A stretch of DNA of 64,000 nt from Chitinivorax sp. PXF-14 (GCF_040812015.1 NZ_JBFNXJ010000002.1:1-64000); one strand, 5' to 3'. Counted from the first letter of the stretch, positions 29,224 to 39,334 are shown. Made by a program: numbers and translations. Notes: a model not told the origin generated them from the sequence alone.

Positions 29224-29251
29224 GCGCCTGAAATGGAGAAAGGTAGTCTGG

Positions 29252-30694
29252 ATGTCCGCCCATGCCTCGAGCGCCCGCCCCGATCCGGATCAAGTCCTGA
29301 TCGACATCGCCGACTATGTCGTCGACACGCCGATCGGGTCGGACGAGGCCTACCACACGGCCCGCCTCTGCCTGATCGACACGCTGGGCTGCGGGCTCGA
29401 AGCGCTGGACTACCCAGCCTGCACCAGGCTGCTCGGGCCGATCGTGGCGGACACGCGGGTACCGAACGGCGCCCGGGTTCCCGGCACGCGCTTCCAGCTC
29501 GACCCGGTACAGGCTGCCTTCAACATCGGCGCGATGATTCGCTGGCTCGATTTCAACGATACCTGGCTCGCCGCCGAATGGGGGCATCCCTCCGATAACC
29601 TCGGCGGCATTCTCGCTACCGCGGACTGGCTGAGCCGCATCCGCGTCGCCAAGGGCGAGCCACCGCTCACTATGCGCGACGTGCTGACCGCGATGATCAA
29701 GGCGCACGAGATCCAGGGCTGCCTGGCGCTCGAGAACAGCTTCAACCGCGCCGGCCTCGACCATGTGGTGCTCGTCAAGGTCGCCTCGGCCGCCGTGTGC
29801 TGCCGACTGATGGGCGGCAACCGCGAGCAGATCATCGATGCCGTGTCTCAGGCCTTCGTCGATGGCCAGCCGCTGCGCACCTACCGCCACGCGCCGAACA
29901 CTGGCTCGCGCAAGAGCTGGGCCGCGGCGGATGCCACCAGCCGGGCCGTGCGCCTGGCGCTGTTCACGATGAAGGGCGAGATGGGCTATCCGTCGGTGCT
30001 CACCGCCCGGACCTGGGGCTTCTACGATGTGCTGTTCAAGGGCAGCGCATTCCGGTTCCAGCGGCCCTACGGCAGCTATGTGATGGAGAACATCCTGTTC
30101 AAGCTCAGCTTTCCGGCCGAGTTTCACGCCCAGACAGCCGTCGAATGCGCGATCAGGCTACATCCACAGGTGCAGGGCCGGCTCGACGAAGTCGAAAGAA
30201 TCATCATCACGACGCAGGAATCGGCGATCCGCATCATCGACAAGAAAGGCCCGCTCGCCAACCCGGCGGACCGCGATCATTGCATCCAGTACATGACGGC
30301 CATCGGCCTGATCCAGGGCCGCCTCAGCGCGGCCGACTACGAGGATACAGCCGCCGCCGATCCGCGCATCGACATGCTGCGCGACAGGATGATCTGCGTC
30401 GAGAACCCGGCCTATACCCAGGATTATCTCGACCCCGACAAGCGCTCGATCGCCAATGCAGTGCAGGTATTTTTCCGCGACGGCAGCAAGACCGCGAACA
30501 TCGAGGTCGAGTATCCAATCGGCCATCGGCGCCGCCGCGACGAAGGCATGCCCGTGCTGCAGGCCAAGTTCGAGGCCAATCTCGCCCGCCGCCTGCCCGC
30601 CGCACGGCAGCAGGCGATCGTTGCACTCACGGCGGACCAGGCAAGGCTGGAGGCCACGCCGGTCAACGAATTCGTCGACCTGTTCGTGCCCTGA
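29252..30694 (+). CDS. prpD: 2-methylcitrate dehydratase PrpD (MmgE/PrpD family)
   Basis: 480 residues from [20 protein letters not shown]; a longer frame overlapping the previous gene lacks a ribosome site. The PrpD hallmark [24 protein letters not shown] (~93-116), the [15 protein letters not shown] opening and [16 protein letters not shown] are clear, separating it from immune-responsive-gene-like relatives. It dehydrates 2-methylcitrate without an Fe-S cluster, giving cis-2-methylaconitate directly, so it duplicates the AcnD+PrpF route encoded just upstream. Ends at a strong terminator. Confidence 0.94.
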   Translation: MSAHASSARPDPDQVLIDIADYVVDTPIGSDEAYHTARLCLIDTLGCGLEALDYPACTRLLGPIVADTRVPNGARVPGTRFQLDPVQAAFNIGAMIRWLDFNDTWLAAEWGHPSDNLGGILATADWLSRIRVAKGEPPLTMRDVLTAMIKAHEIQGCLALENSFNRAGLDHVVLVKVASAAVCCRLMGGNREQIIDAVSQAFVDGQPLRTYRHAPNTGSRKSWAAADATSRAVRLALFTMKGEMGYPSVLTARTWGFYDVLFKGSAFRFQRPYGSYVMENILFKLSFPAEFHAQTAVECAIRLHPQVQGRLDEVERIIITTQESAIRIIDKKGPLANPADRDHCIQYMTAIGLIQGRLSAADYEDTAAADPRIDMLRDRMICVENPAYTQDYLDPDKRSIANAVQVFFRDGSKTANIEVEYPIGHRRRRDEGMPVLQAKFEANLARRLPAARQQAIVALTADQARLEATPVNEFVDLFVP

Positions 30695-30748
30695 CGGCAC
30701 GGACGAGGATCGCCAGACAGTTTTTTGTTGGAAGCTCCAACGGCATTG

Positions 30749-30773
30749 ACCCGGCCCCGGCCGGGTTTTTTTT
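30749..30773 (+). terminator. intrinsic terminator of the prp cluster
   Basis: Stem ACCCGGCC / GGCCGGGT followed directly by eight T residues, 55 bases after the prpD stop codon. Confidence 0.9.
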
Positions 30774-30792
30774 GACCCGGCCCACAAGCAAA

Positions 30793-30813
30793 ACGGGCGC
30801 ACAGCGCGCCCGT
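30793..30813 (-). terminator. terminator hairpin of lysA
   Basis: Perfect 8-bp stem ACGGGCGC / GCGCCCGT with a 5-base loop; reading leftward it ends in TTTTGCTTG. It lies 26 bases beyond the lysA stop codon. Confidence 0.7.
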
Positions 30814-30838
30814 CTTTACAGCCATCGCCAATACAGGC

Positions 30839-32077
30839 TTAGATCGTTTCCAGCGCCAGCAGCTCGTCCACCATCTGGCGGCGGCGGATCAGCCTGTCCT
30901 GCTCGCCATCGACCAGCACCTCGGCGATCAAGGGCCGCGTGTTGTAGTTGGACGACATGCTCGCGCCATAGGCGCCGGTATTGTGGATCACCAGCACATC
31001 GCCGACCTGCGCGCGCGGCAGGGCACGCGGCGTGACCACGCCGCCGTCGCCCTGGGTGAACACATCGCCCGATTCGCACAAGGGGCCGGCGATCACGCAC
31101 TCACCGAGCGGGCGCTCGCCGCCATCGTGCGCGATCAGGCTCATGCCGTGGTAGCTGCCGTACATGGCCGGGCGCATCAGCTCGCTGAAGCCTGCATCCA
31201 CCAGCACGAAATGGTTGGCACCGGCTTGCTTGGTCGCGCGCACCTCGGTCAGCAGGCAGCCCGATTCGGCCACCAGGTAGCGCCCCGGCTCGATTTCCAG
31301 CGACAGCGGGTGGCCGACGATGGCAGCGGCCTCGCGCCGCGCGGCGTCCCACAGGCCGAAATAATGTTCGGTGTCGATGCTGGCGTCGCCCTCGCGGTAA
31401 GGAATCGACAGGCCGCCGCCCGCCGAGATCGCGTGCAGATCATGCCCCGCGGCCTTGGTCTGGCGCACCAGCGCCACCATCGCGCCGCACACCTGGCTCA
31501 GGTGGCCGTAATCCACGCCCGAACCGATGTGCATGTGCAGGCCCATCAGCTGCAAGCCATGCTGGTGGATCGCATCGAGGGCGGCGCCCAGGTCGGTGTG
31601 CCAGATGCCGTGCTTGCTGTGCTCGCCTCCGGTGTTGGTCTTGTTGCTGTGGCCGTGGCCAAAGCCTGGATTGATGCGCAGCCACACCTTGTGGCCGCGC
31701 GACGCGGCGCCGAGCTGGTGCAGCATGTCGATGGAGCCGGCGTTGACGGTGACGCCCTGCTCCACCACGGTGTCCAGCGTGGCGCGGTCGAACAGGTCGG
31801 CGGTGAACACGATGCCCGGTGCATCGCCCGCCGCGTCGAAGCCGGCCGCCAGTGCGCGCAGGATCTCGCCGCGCGACACGGCATCGACCTTCACGCCCTG
31901 CTCGCGCATCAGGCGCAGGATGTGGGTGTTGGAACAGGCCTTCTGCGCAAAGCGGACGATGTCGAAGCGCTTGAGGTCGGCCACGCGCTGGCGGATCACG
32001 GCGGCATCGTAGATCCACAATGGTGTGCCATAACGGTTGGCGAGATCGGCGAGGCGGGCTGGAGCGATAGAAGGCAT
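30839..32077 (-). CDS. lysA: diaminopimelate decarboxylase
   Basis: 412 residues from MPSIAPARLADLANRYGTPLWIYD. The fold-III PLP-enzyme signatures are all here: the lysine in RFAQKACSNTHILRLM, LHMHIGSGVDYGHL, ISAGGGLSIPYREGD, and the C-terminal CESGDVFTQGD with the partner-subunit active-site cysteine. It makes L-lysine and CO2 from meso-diaminopimelate. Divergent from a LysR-family gene, the classic lysA-lysR arrangement. Confidence 0.96.
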   Translation of the reverse strand: MPSIAPARLADLANRYGTPLWIYDAAVIRQRVADLKRFDIVRFAQKACSNTHILRLMREQGVKVDAVSRGEILRALAAGFDAAGDAPGIVFTADLFDRATLDTVVEQGVTVNAGSIDMLHQLGAASRGHKVWLRINPGFGHGHSNKTNTGGEHSKHGIWHTDLGAALDAIHQHGLQLMGLHMHIGSGVDYGHLSQVCGAMVALVRQTKAAGHDLHAISAGGGLSIPYREGDASIDTEHYFGLWDAARREAAAIVGHPLSLEIEPGRYLVAESGCLLTEVRATKQAGANHFVLVDAGFSELMRPAMYGSYHGMSLIAHDGGERPLGECVIAGPLCESGDVFTQGDGGVVTPRALPRAQVGDVLVIHNTGAYGASMSSNYNTRPLIAEVLVDGEQDRLIRRRQMVDELLALETI

Positions 32078-32168
32078 GAGCAGGTCCTGTGTTTGATTGC
32101 CATGCATGATGCGCCCGCGATAGCATGCCGTCCAATGCAGATTTTTATATTATTCATTCATATTTGAT

Positions 32169-33080
32169 ATGACAGAAACGATTACCCACCGACTCATCGA
32201 TGTATTCCGCGCCGTCATGAGCACCGGCAACGTGACCGAGGCCGCGCGGCTGATGAACAGCTCGCAGCCCACGCTGAGCCGCGAGCTGGCCAGGCTGGAG
32301 CAGGTGCTCGGCTACGCGCTGTTCACCCGCAGCAAGGGCCGCCTGCAGCCGACCACGCAGGGCCTGAGCCTGTACGACGAGGTGCAGCGCAGCTATCAGG
32401 GCCTCGATCAGGTGATCAGCACGGCCCGCCAGCTGGGGCGCGGCGAGCAGGGGCAGTTGAGCATCCTCAGCCTACCCGCCCTCACCCATGCCCTGCTGCC
32501 GGCCGCCAGCGCGCATTTTCTTGCGGCCCACCCCGGCGTACAGCTTTCCGTCACCCCACAGGAGTCCCCCCTGCTGGAGGCATGGCTCAGCGGCCAGCGC
32601 TTCGACCTTGGCCTCACCGAGCACCACGACACCCCACCCGGCACCGAGCTGGAGCCCTTGCTGCTAGCCGACGAGGTGTGCGTGCTGCCGGCCGGCCACC
32701 CGCTGTTGGCCAGGCCCGTGCTGACCCCGGCGGACTTCGCGGAGCAGCCTTTCATCAGCCTCTCCGCCGACGACCCCTACCGCGTGGAGCTGGATCAGGC
32801 CTTCGCGCAGCACGGCGTCCAGCGCCGCATGCGCATGGAGACCCACAGCGCCGTGGCGATCTGCGCCATGGTGTGCGAAGGCATCGGCCTCTCCATCATC
32901 AATCCGCTTACGGCGCTGGCCTTCGCCGGCGAGCGCCTGCAACTGCGACGCTTCAGCATCTCGATCCCCTACCGGGTAGGCGTGGTGCGCCCCTTGCACC
33001 GGCCCGGCAACCCCTGGCTGGCGCACTATGTCGCCGCGCTGCAGGATAGCGCGGCAGCGATCAAGTCCCGCCTCGGCTGA
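32169..33080 (+). CDS. lysR: LysR family regulator, probable activator of lysA
   Basis: 303 residues. The N-terminal winged helix-turn-helix is LysR-type (IDVFRAVMSTGNVTEAARLMNSSQPTLSRELARLEQVLG), followed by a two-lobed effector domain (LSILSLPALTHALLPAA ... GIGLSIINPLTALAFAGE). It starts 91 bases from lysA on the opposite strand. By analogy with E. coli LysR it should activate lysA in response to diaminopimelate and repress itself; the AT-rich intergenic region would hold its site. Confidence 0.92.
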   Translation: MTETITHRLIDVFRAVMSTGNVTEAARLMNSSQPTLSRELARLEQVLGYALFTRSKGRLQPTTQGLSLYDEVQRSYQGLDQVISTARQLGRGEQGQLSILSLPALTHALLPAASAHFLAAHPGVQLSVTPQESPLLEAWLSGQRFDLGLTEHHDTPPGTELEPLLLADEVCVLPAGHPLLARPVLTPADFAEQPFISLSADDPYRVELDQAFAQHGVQRRMRMETHSAVAICAMVCEGIGLSIINPLTALAFAGERLQLRRFSISIPYRVGVVRPLHRPGNPWLAHYVAALQDSAAAIKSRLG

Positions 33081-33154
33081 GCCATGGCGCCCGGCCACAT
33101 CGCCTTGGGCCGGTCACGAATGAGGTCAGCGCCAGTCAATCCGGGAGATGCGCA

Positions 33155-33195
33155 TTGACATCGATCAATTAAGCCGACGTGAAATACATTACAAT
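33155..33195 (+). promoter_or_regulatory. FNR-dependent promoter of ccoI
   Basis: An FNR box TTGACATCGATCAA lies at 33155-33168 (centre 33161.5) and a -10 element TACAAT at 33190-33195. With a start point 7-8 bases after the -10, the box is centred at about -41.5, the class II activation position. The predicted start point falls on the ATG at 33203 itself. Confidence 0.8.
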
Positions 33196-33202
33196 GCCGG
33201 CC

Positions 33203-35662
33203 ATGACTTACCGCACCGCACAAATTACCGGAACCGACTGTTTTCATTGCGGGCTGCCGGTGCCAGCCGGTGCGGACTACCCGATACGCCACCAGGGCCA
33301 GCAGCACGCAGCCTGTTGCGCAGGCTGCCAGGCCGTGGCGCAGACCATCGTCGACAGCGGGCTCGGCGATTACTACAAGCACCGCGCGGGTGCCGCCGAC
33401 AAGGCCACCCCGCTGCCAACCGAAATCCTCGAGCAGATACGGCTCTATGACTCGCCGGAAATCCAGAAGAGTTTCGTGCGCACCGAATCGGGCGATATCC
33501 GCGAGGCCGCGCTGATTCTCGAAGGCATCACCTGTGCGGCCTGCGTGTGGCTCAACGAGCGGCACCTGACACGGCTGGTAGGCGTACTGTCGGTCGACAT
33601 CAACTACACCACGCACCGCGCGCTGGTGCGCTGGGACGACAGCCAGGTCAAGCTGAGCCGCATCCTGCAGGCCGTCGCCGACATCGGCTACCACGCCCAC
33701 CCGTTCGATGCTGCACGGCAAGACCAGCTGGCGCAGAAGGAACGCAAGCAGGCGCTGATCCGGCTGTATCTCGCCGGCCTGTCGATGATGCAGGTGATGA
33801 TGTATGCGGTGCCGGTGTACATGGCGCACGGCGACATGAGTGCCGAATCGGAGCAGATACTGCGCTGGGCCAGCCTGGTGCTCACGCTGCCGGTGATCCT
33901 GTATTCCTCGCTGCCGTTCTACAAAGGCACGCTCAAGGACATCAAGGCCGGCCGCGCCGGCATGGACGTGCCGGTCGCCATCGGCGTTCTCACGGCCTTC
34001 CTGGCCAGTGTGTGGGCAACGGTCAGTGGCACCGGCGAGGTCTATTTCGACTCGGTGTCGATGTTCGTGTTCCTGCTGCTGGGCGGCCGCTATCTCGAGA
34101 TGATCGCGCGGCGCAAGGCGGGTGCGGCGGTCGAGCAGCTGGTGAAGCTGATACCGGCCTTCGCGCACCGGCTCCCCCATTATCCGCAAAGTCGCGAGGC
34201 GCATGAGGCCGCGGTCGCCACCCTATCCTGCGGCGACGTGCTGCTGGTCAAACCCGGCGAAACCATTCCGATCGACTCGACGGTGATTGAAGGCAGCAGC
34301 GGTGTCGACGAATCGTTGCTGTCCGGCGAGAGCCGCGCCATCGCCAAGCAGGTCGGCGACCCGGTCATCGGCGGTGCCGTCAATATCGACGGCCCGCTCG
34401 TCGTACGGGTCGACAAGACAGGGCAGGACACGGCGCTGTCGGCCATTGTGCGCCTGCTCGACCGCGCCATGGCCGAGAAGCCGCGCCTGGCCCAGCTCGC
34501 GGACCGGGTGTCGGCCTGGTTCGTCACGGCGCTGCTGCTGGTGGCCGCGCTCACTTTTGCCGGCTGGTATCTGCACGATGCCCACCGCGCGCTGTGGATC
34601 ACCGTCTCGGTGCTGGTCATCAGCTGCCCCTGCGCGCTCTCGCTGGCCACGCCGGCTGCACTGGCCGCCGCCACCGGCCGCCTCACCCAGCTCGGCATGC
34701 TGGTGGCACGCGGCCATGCGCTGGAGACCCTGGCCGGTGTCACCCACGTGGTATTCGACAAGACCGGTACGCTGACCTATGGCCGCATGCGCCTGCTCGA
34801 CATCCTGCCGCTCGGCGGGCTTGATGCCGCGATGGCGCTTGAACGGGCGGCCCGGCTGGAACAGGGCTCCCCCCATCCGATCGCGAAGGCGCTGTTCGAT
34901 GCAGTCGGCAAGCCAGACCTTCCCGCCGCCGACGCGCTCGGCAGCGAAACCGGCATGGGTATCGAAGGCGTCATCGCGGGCGAGCCGCACCGGCTCGGTC
35001 GTGCCGCCTATGTAGCGCAACTGGTCGGCCAGCCGCTGCCCGCCATGCCGGCCGACTGGCATGCGGATGCGAGCCATGTCTACCTCGGTCAACCCGGCTG
35101 CTGGCTGGCCGTTATAGCGATCGGGGACGATGTTCGCCCCGAGGCACCCGCGCTGCTCCAGCGGCTCCGTGCGACCGGCCAGCAGCTTGTGATGCTGAGT
35201 GGCGACCGCGAACAGGCAGTCCATGCGCTGGCCCAGCGGCTTGGTATCGATGACGCCCGTGCAGCGCTGACGCCTGGCGACAAGCTGGCAGCCGTACAGG
35301 CGCTCCAGCAAAGCGGTGCGGTGGTTGCCATGCTGGGGGACGGGGTCAACGACGCCCCGGTGCTTGCCAGCGCACAGGTCTCGATTGCCTTGGGCAGCGG
35401 CACCGATGTGGCCCGGGCAAGCGCCGACATGGTGTTGATGAACAACCAGCTGCCGGTCGTCGCCGACGCGCTCGATATCGCCCGGCGCTGCCGCGCCATC
35501 ATCCGGCAGAACCTATGGTGGGCGTTATGCTACAACCTGGTCGCCCTGCCGCTCGCGATCACCGGTCTGATCACGCCATGGCTCGCAAGCATCGGCATGG
35601 CAGGCAGCTCGCTACTGGTGGTCGGCAATGCCTTGCGGCTGCTCGGCCCGCGGACTCGATAG
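33203..35662 (+). CDS. ccoI: copper-translocating P1B-type ATPase for cbb3 oxidase assembly
   Basis: 819 residues from MTYRTAQITGTDCFHCGLPV; in-frame GTG 33179 and ATG 33194 upstream are less likely because the mapped promoter would exclude them. Order: N-terminal CFHCGLPVP and CCAGCQ motifs, a heavy-metal domain with CAACVW (~113-118), membrane helices, the actuator TGES-type loop (LLSGES), the transport motif SCPCALS, the phosphorylation site DKTGTLT, SPHP and the hinge GDGVNDAPVLA. This N-terminal arrangement is the CcoI/FixI subgroup, which supplies copper to the binuclear centre of the oxidase encoded downstream. Confidence 0.95.
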   Translation: MTYRTAQITGTDCFHCGLPVPAGADYPIRHQGQQHAACCAGCQAVAQTIVDSGLGDYYKHRAGAADKATPLPTEILEQIRLYDSPEIQKSFVRTESGDIREAALILEGITCAACVWLNERHLTRLVGVLSVDINYTTHRALVRWDDSQVKLSRILQAVADIGYHAHPFDAARQDQLAQKERKQALIRLYLAGLSMMQVMMYAVPVYMAHGDMSAESEQILRWASLVLTLPVILYSSLPFYKGTLKDIKAGRAGMDVPVAIGVLTAFLASVWATVSGTGEVYFDSVSMFVFLLLGGRYLEMIARRKAGAAVEQLVKLIPAFAHRLPHYPQSREAHEAAVATLSCGDVLLVKPGETIPIDSTVIEGSSGVDESLLSGESRAIAKQVGDPVIGGAVNIDGPLVVRVDKTGQDTALSAIVRLLDRAMAEKPRLAQLADRVSAWFVTALLLVAALTFAGWYLHDAHRALWITVSVLVISCPCALSLATPAALAAATGRLTQLGMLVARGHALETLAGVTHVVFDKTGTLTYGRMRLLDILPLGGLDAAMALERAARLEQGSPHPIAKALFDAVGKPDLPAADALGSETGMGIEGVIAGEPHRLGRAAYVAQLVGQPLPAMPADWHADASHVYLGQPGCWLAVIAIGDDVRPEAPALLQRLRATGQQLVMLSGDREQAVHALAQRLGIDDARAALTPGDKLAAVQALQQSGAVVAMLGDGVNDAPVLASAQVSIALGSGTDVARASADMVLMNNQLPVVADALDIARRCRAIIRQNLWWALCYNLVALPLAITGLITPWLASIGMAGSSLLVVGNALRLLGPRTR

Positions 35663-35675
35663 CCGGCAGAAACTT

Positions 35676-35846
35676 ATGGAAATCCTATACTTACTCATTC
35701 CGCTCAGCGTGGTACTAGTTCTCGTGATCGCGGCATTGTTCTGGTGGACGATTGACAATGGCCAGTTTGACGACCTCGAAGGCCCCGCGCATCGCGTCAT
35801 CATGGACGACGACAGCCCGGAAACCAAGCCCGAGCAAGACAGTTAA
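35676..35846 (+). CDS. ccoS: cbb3-type oxidase assembly protein CcoS
   Basis: 56 residues: one membrane helix (MEILYLLIPLSVVLVLVIAALFWW) followed by the CcoS/FixS signature DNGQFDDLEGPAHRVIMDDD. Required in other bacteria for cofactor insertion into cbb3 oxidase. It follows ccoI by 13 bases and is probably co-transcribed with it. Confidence 0.94.
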   Translation: MEILYLLIPLSVVLVLVIAALFWWTIDNGQFDDLEGPAHRVIMDDDSPETKPEQDS

Positions 35847-35913
35847 TGTATAATCGCATGTTTATGTTGCGTCGCACATACATTGCTGCAACGCCACAGT
35901 TCTGGCACCCCCT

Positions 35914-35955
35914 TTGACTCAAGTCAAGAATTCAAGGGATTCGTCACGCTAGCAT
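35914..35955 (+). promoter_or_regulatory. FNR-dependent promoter of ccoNOQP
   Basis: The symmetric FNR box TTGACTCAAGTCAA is at 35914-35927 (centre 35920.5); a -10-like TAGCAT is at 35950-35955, predicting a start near 35962 and the box at about -41.5. The geometry matches the ccoI promoter. Confidence 0.82.
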
Positions 35956-36016
35956 TACCCACATTCCCGCCTCCGGGGAATGTGCGCACCTTTTCATGCA
36001 ACACTGGGAGAACTTC

Positions 36017-37453
36017 ATGCAATCGCAGTCCACATACAACTATAAGGTGGTAAGGCAGTTCGCCATCATGGCTGTCATATGGGGTATTGTCGGGATGGCC
36101 GTTGGCGTGCTATGCGCGTCGCAGCTGGTCTGGCCGGCCCTGAATTTCGATACACCCTGGCTGACCTATAGCCGCCTCCGCCCGCTGCACACCAATGCGG
36201 TGATCTTTGCCTTTGGTGGTTGCGCCCTGTTCGCTACCTCCTACTACGTTGTCCAGCGTACCTGTCACACCCGTCTGTTCGCGGAAAAGCTTGCCGCGTT
36301 CACGTTCTGGGGCTGGCAACTGGTCATCCTGCTGGCCGCGATCTCGCTGCCGCTCGGCTACACCACGTCCAAGGAATATGCCGAACTCGAATGGCCGATC
36401 GACATTCTGATCACCATCGTCTGGGTGTCTTACGCCATCGTGTTCTTCGGCACGATCGCCACGCGCAAGGTCAAGCACATCTATGTCGCGAACTGGTTCT
36501 ACGGCGGTTTCATCCTGACGGTGGCCCTGCTGCACGTGGTCAACAGCGCCGAGCTGCCCGTTTCCTGGACATCAATGAAATCCTACTCCGCCTACGCCGG
36601 CGCCGCTGACGCGATGGTGCAATGGTGGTACGGCCACAACGCGGTAGGCTTCTTCCTGACTGCAGGCTTCCTGGGCATGATGTACTACTTCGTACCGAAG
36701 CAGGTCGGCCGTCCGGTTTACTCGTATCGCCTGTCGGTGGTTCACTTCTGGGCGCTGATCTTCACCTATATGTGGGCGGGCCCGCACCACCTGCATTACA
36801 CCGCTCTGCCCGACTGGACCCAGTCCGTCGGCATGGTGTTCTCGCTGATCCTGCTCGCACCGAGCTGGGGCGGCATGATCAACGGCATCATGACCCTGTC
36901 CGGCGCGTGGCACAAACTGCGCACCGACCCGATCCTGAAGTTCCTGGTCACCGCATTGTCCTTCTACGGCATGTCGACCTTCGAAGGTCCGATGATGTCG
37001 ATCAAGACCGTCAACGCGCTGTCGCACTACACCGACTGGACCATCGGCCACGTTCACTCCGGCGCACTGGGCTGGGTGGCAATGATCTCCATCGGCTCGA
37101 TCTACTACCTGATCCCGCGCCTGTTCGGCCGCGAGCAGATGTACTCGATCAAGCTGATCGAAACCCACTTCTGGATGGCCACCATCGGCACCGTGCTGTA
37201 CATCGCCGCCATGTGGATTTCCGGCGTGATGGAAGGCCTGATGTGGCGCGCGGTCAACCCGGACGGCACCCTGACCTACTCGTTCGCGCAGGTCGTGGCC
37301 GCCAAGTATCCATACCTGACCATCCGCTTCCTGGGTGGCGCGCTGTTCCTGTCCGGCATGGTCGTCATGCTGTACAACGTGCTCAAGACCGCGGCCCAAG
37401 GCAAGGCAGTGGAAGCCTCGATCCCGGCTCCCGTTGCACATGCCCACGCTTAA
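36017..37453 (+). CDS. ccoN: cbb3-type cytochrome c oxidase subunit I
   Basis: 478 residues from [26 protein letters not shown] is 7 bases upstream, so this ATG is preferred over one 21 bases earlier. About twelve membrane helices carry the haem-copper ligands, for example [41 protein letters not shown] and [17 protein letters not shown]. Catalytic subunit with haem b, haem b3 and CuB that reduces O2 at high affinity. First gene of ccoNOQP. Confidence 0.97.
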   Translation: MQSQSTYNYKVVRQFAIMAVIWGIVGMAVGVLCASQLVWPALNFDTPWLTYSRLRPLHTNAVIFAFGGCALFATSYYVVQRTCHTRLFAEKLAAFTFWGWQLVILLAAISLPLGYTTSKEYAELEWPIDILITIVWVSYAIVFFGTIATRKVKHIYVANWFYGGFILTVALLHVVNSAELPVSWTSMKSYSAYAGAADAMVQWWYGHNAVGFFLTAGFLGMMYYFVPKQVGRPVYSYRLSVVHFWALIFTYMWAGPHHLHYTALPDWTQSVGMVFSLILLAPSWGGMINGIMTLSGAWHKLRTDPILKFLVTALSFYGMSTFEGPMMSIKTVNALSHYTDWTIGHVHSGALGWVAMISIGSIYYLIPRLFGREQMYSIKLIETHFWMATIGTVLYIAAMWISGVMEGLMWRAVNPDGTLTYSFAQVVAAKYPYLTIRFLGGALFLSGMVVMLYNVLKTAAQGKAVEASIPAPVAHAHA

Positions 37454-37471
37454 GTCGGAAAGAGAAGCATC

Positions 37472-38086
37472 ATGGAAAAAGTACAAAAACTGATTGAAGA
37501 AAACACGTTCGCGCTGATCGTCTTCACCCTGATCGTCGTCAGCTTCGCCGGCCTGGTGGAAATCGTTCCACTGTTCTTCCAGAAGTCGACCACGCAACCG
37601 ATCGAGGGCGTCAAGCCCTACCCGGCGCTGCAACTGGCTGGCCGCGACATCTACATCCGTGAAGGCTGTGTCGGCTGCCACTCGCAGATGGTGCGTCCGT
37701 TCCGTGCAGAAACCGAGCGCTATGGCCACTACTCGGTGGCTGGCGAGTCGGTATACGACCACCCCTTCCTGTGGGGCTCGAAGCGTACTGGCCCGGACCT
37801 GGCTCGCGTCGGCGGCCGTTACTCGGACGAATGGCACCGCACTCACCTGAACAATCCGCGTGACGTCGTGCCCGAATCGAACATGCCTGCCTTCCCATGG
37901 CTTGCCCGCAACCAGGTCGATGCAGACAGCCTGCCGGCCAAGATGCAGACACTGCGCAAGCTCGGCGTACCCTACACCGATGACGACATCAAGGGTGCCG
38001 TCGACGCCGCCAAGGGCAAGACTGAAATGGACGCGCTGATCGCCTACCTGCAAGGTCTGGGCCTGGCGCTGAAAAACAAGAGGTAA
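37472..38086 (+). CDS. ccoO: cbb3-type oxidase monohaem cytochrome c subunit II
   Basis: 204 residues: an N-terminal membrane anchor ([23 protein letters not shown]) then a periplasmic domain with one haem site [11 protein letters not shown] (~67-77) and a distal Met ligand, probably in SNMPAFPW. Passes electrons from CcoP to CcoN. Starts 18 bases after ccoN. Confidence 0.97.
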   Translation: MEKVQKLIEENTFALIVFTLIVVSFAGLVEIVPLFFQKSTTQPIEGVKPYPALQLAGRDIYIREGCVGCHSQMVRPFRAETERYGHYSVAGESVYDHPFLWGSKRTGPDLARVGGRYSDEWHRTHLNNPRDVVPESNMPAFPWLARNQVDADSLPAKMQTLRKLGVPYTDDDIKGAVDAAKGKTEMDALIAYLQGLGLALKNKR

Positions 38087-38092
38087 TAGGTA

Positions 38093-38260
38093 ATGACGAT
38101 CACCGATCTGCGCGTTGCTGTCACAGTCGTTTCTTTCATCGTGTTCCTGGGCATCGTCGTATGGGCCATGGCACGCAGCAAGAAGGATCTCGACGAGGCG
38201 GCCAATGTCCCCTTCATGGAAGACGACGCACCTCTGGCCGACAAAAGGCAGGACGCCTGA
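38093..38260 (+). CDS. ccoQ: cbb3-type oxidase small subunit CcoQ
   Basis: 55 residues (MTITDLRVAVTVVSFIVFLG...), too short for many gene finders. One membrane helix (VAVTVVSFIVFLGIVVWAMA), then a charged tail with RSKKDLDEAANVPFMEDD, the CcoQ/FixQ pattern. AGG precedes the ATG, which begins 6 bases after ccoO, and it ends 27 bases before ccoP. Stabilises the oxidase complex in related species. Confidence 0.92.
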   Translation: MTITDLRVAVTVVSFIVFLGIVVWAMARSKKDLDEAANVPFMEDDAPLADKRQDA

Positions 38261-38287
38261 TCGGCGGCCGAATAGCGGAGCAATCAA

Positions 38288-39205
38288 ATGAGTGATTTCG
38301 TAAGCAGTTTCTGGAGTATCTGGATCACGGCGATCGTGGTCGGCGGCATCGTGTGGCTTGCCTACCTGCTGGTGTCGCAACGTAGCACCCGCGTGGCACC
38401 TGGCGAGAAGGTCGAGACGCTGGGCCATGTCTGGGATGGCGATCTCGAGGAGTACAACAACCCGCTGCCGCGCTGGTGGATGGGCCTGTTCGTGCTCACG
38501 CTGGTGTTCGGCGTAGTCTACCTCGCGCTCTACCCGGGCCTCGGCACCTGGCAAGGTCTGAACAAGTGGACCTCGCAAGGCCAGTACGAAGCCGAGCGCA
38601 GCAAGGCTGAAGCCAAGTACAACGCCATCTACGACAAGTACCTGAAGATGGACGTGAAGGCCGTAGCAGCAGACCCGGAGGCCAAGCAGATGGGCCAGCG
38701 CCTGTTCCAGACCTACTGCATGCAGTGCCACGGCGCCGATGCGAAGGGCAACAAGGGCTTCCCCAACCTGACCGATAGCGACTGGCTGTATGGCGGCGCC
38801 CCGGAGAAGATTGGCGAAACCATCAGCGGTGGCCGCAAGGGCGCCATGCCGGCCTTCGGCGCGGCACTCGGTGAAGACGGCGTGAAGGATGTGGCCAACT
38901 ATGTGTTGTCGCTGTCCGGCCGTGATCACAACGAAGACCGTGCGCTGCGCGGCAAGGAAACCTTCACCACCATCTGCGCGGCCTGCCACGGCGCTGACGG
39001 CAAGGGCAACCAGGCAGTCGGTGCCCCCAACCTGACCGACAAGACCTGGCTCTATGGCGGTTCGGAAAAGACCATCGTCGAAACCATCACCAATGGCCGC
39101 AACGGCGTGATGCCCAACTGGAAGGAATTCCTGGGCGATGCCAAGGTCCATGTACTGGCTTCCTACGTTTACGGCCTGTCCAACCAGGCTGACGCTGCCA
39201 AGTAA
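38288..39205 (+). CDS. ccoP: cbb3-type oxidase dihaem cytochrome c subunit III
   Basis: 305 residues. N-terminal membrane segment (FWSIWITAIVVGGIVWLAYLL) and a second (GLFVLTLVFGVVYLALYPGLG), with the subgroup signature HVWDGDLEEYNNPLPRWW between them. Two haem c sites, CMQCHG (~141-146) and CAACHG (~231-236). Accepts electrons from soluble or membrane cytochromes for delivery to CcoO. Confidence 0.97.
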   Translation: MSDFVSSFWSIWITAIVVGGIVWLAYLLVSQRSTRVAPGEKVETLGHVWDGDLEEYNNPLPRWWMGLFVLTLVFGVVYLALYPGLGTWQGLNKWTSQGQYEAERSKAEAKYNAIYDKYLKMDVKAVAADPEAKQMGQRLFQTYCMQCHGADAKGNKGFPNLTDSDWLYGGAPEKIGETISGGRKGAMPAFGAALGEDGVKDVANYVLSLSGRDHNEDRALRGKETFTTICAACHGADGKGNQAVGAPNLTDKTWLYGGSEKTIVETITNGRNGVMPNWKEFLGDAKVHVLASYVYGLSNQADAAK

Positions 39206-39334
39206 TATCCCCTCAAGTGCAGGCTCCGGCCTGCCTCACCGCCGTTCGCATCAGCGAACGGCGGTACCAGCCGCCTCGCAAGGCGGTCTCCCGGCCCCGC
39301 GCCCCCATCTGGTGCTCGCAACAGGAAACTGAAA

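Noticed and set aside
36572-39151. 859-residue open frame opposite ccoNOQP
   Set aside because: Antisense shadow; composition is His/Gln/Val-rich as expected from the reverse complement of membrane protein codons, with no domain visible.
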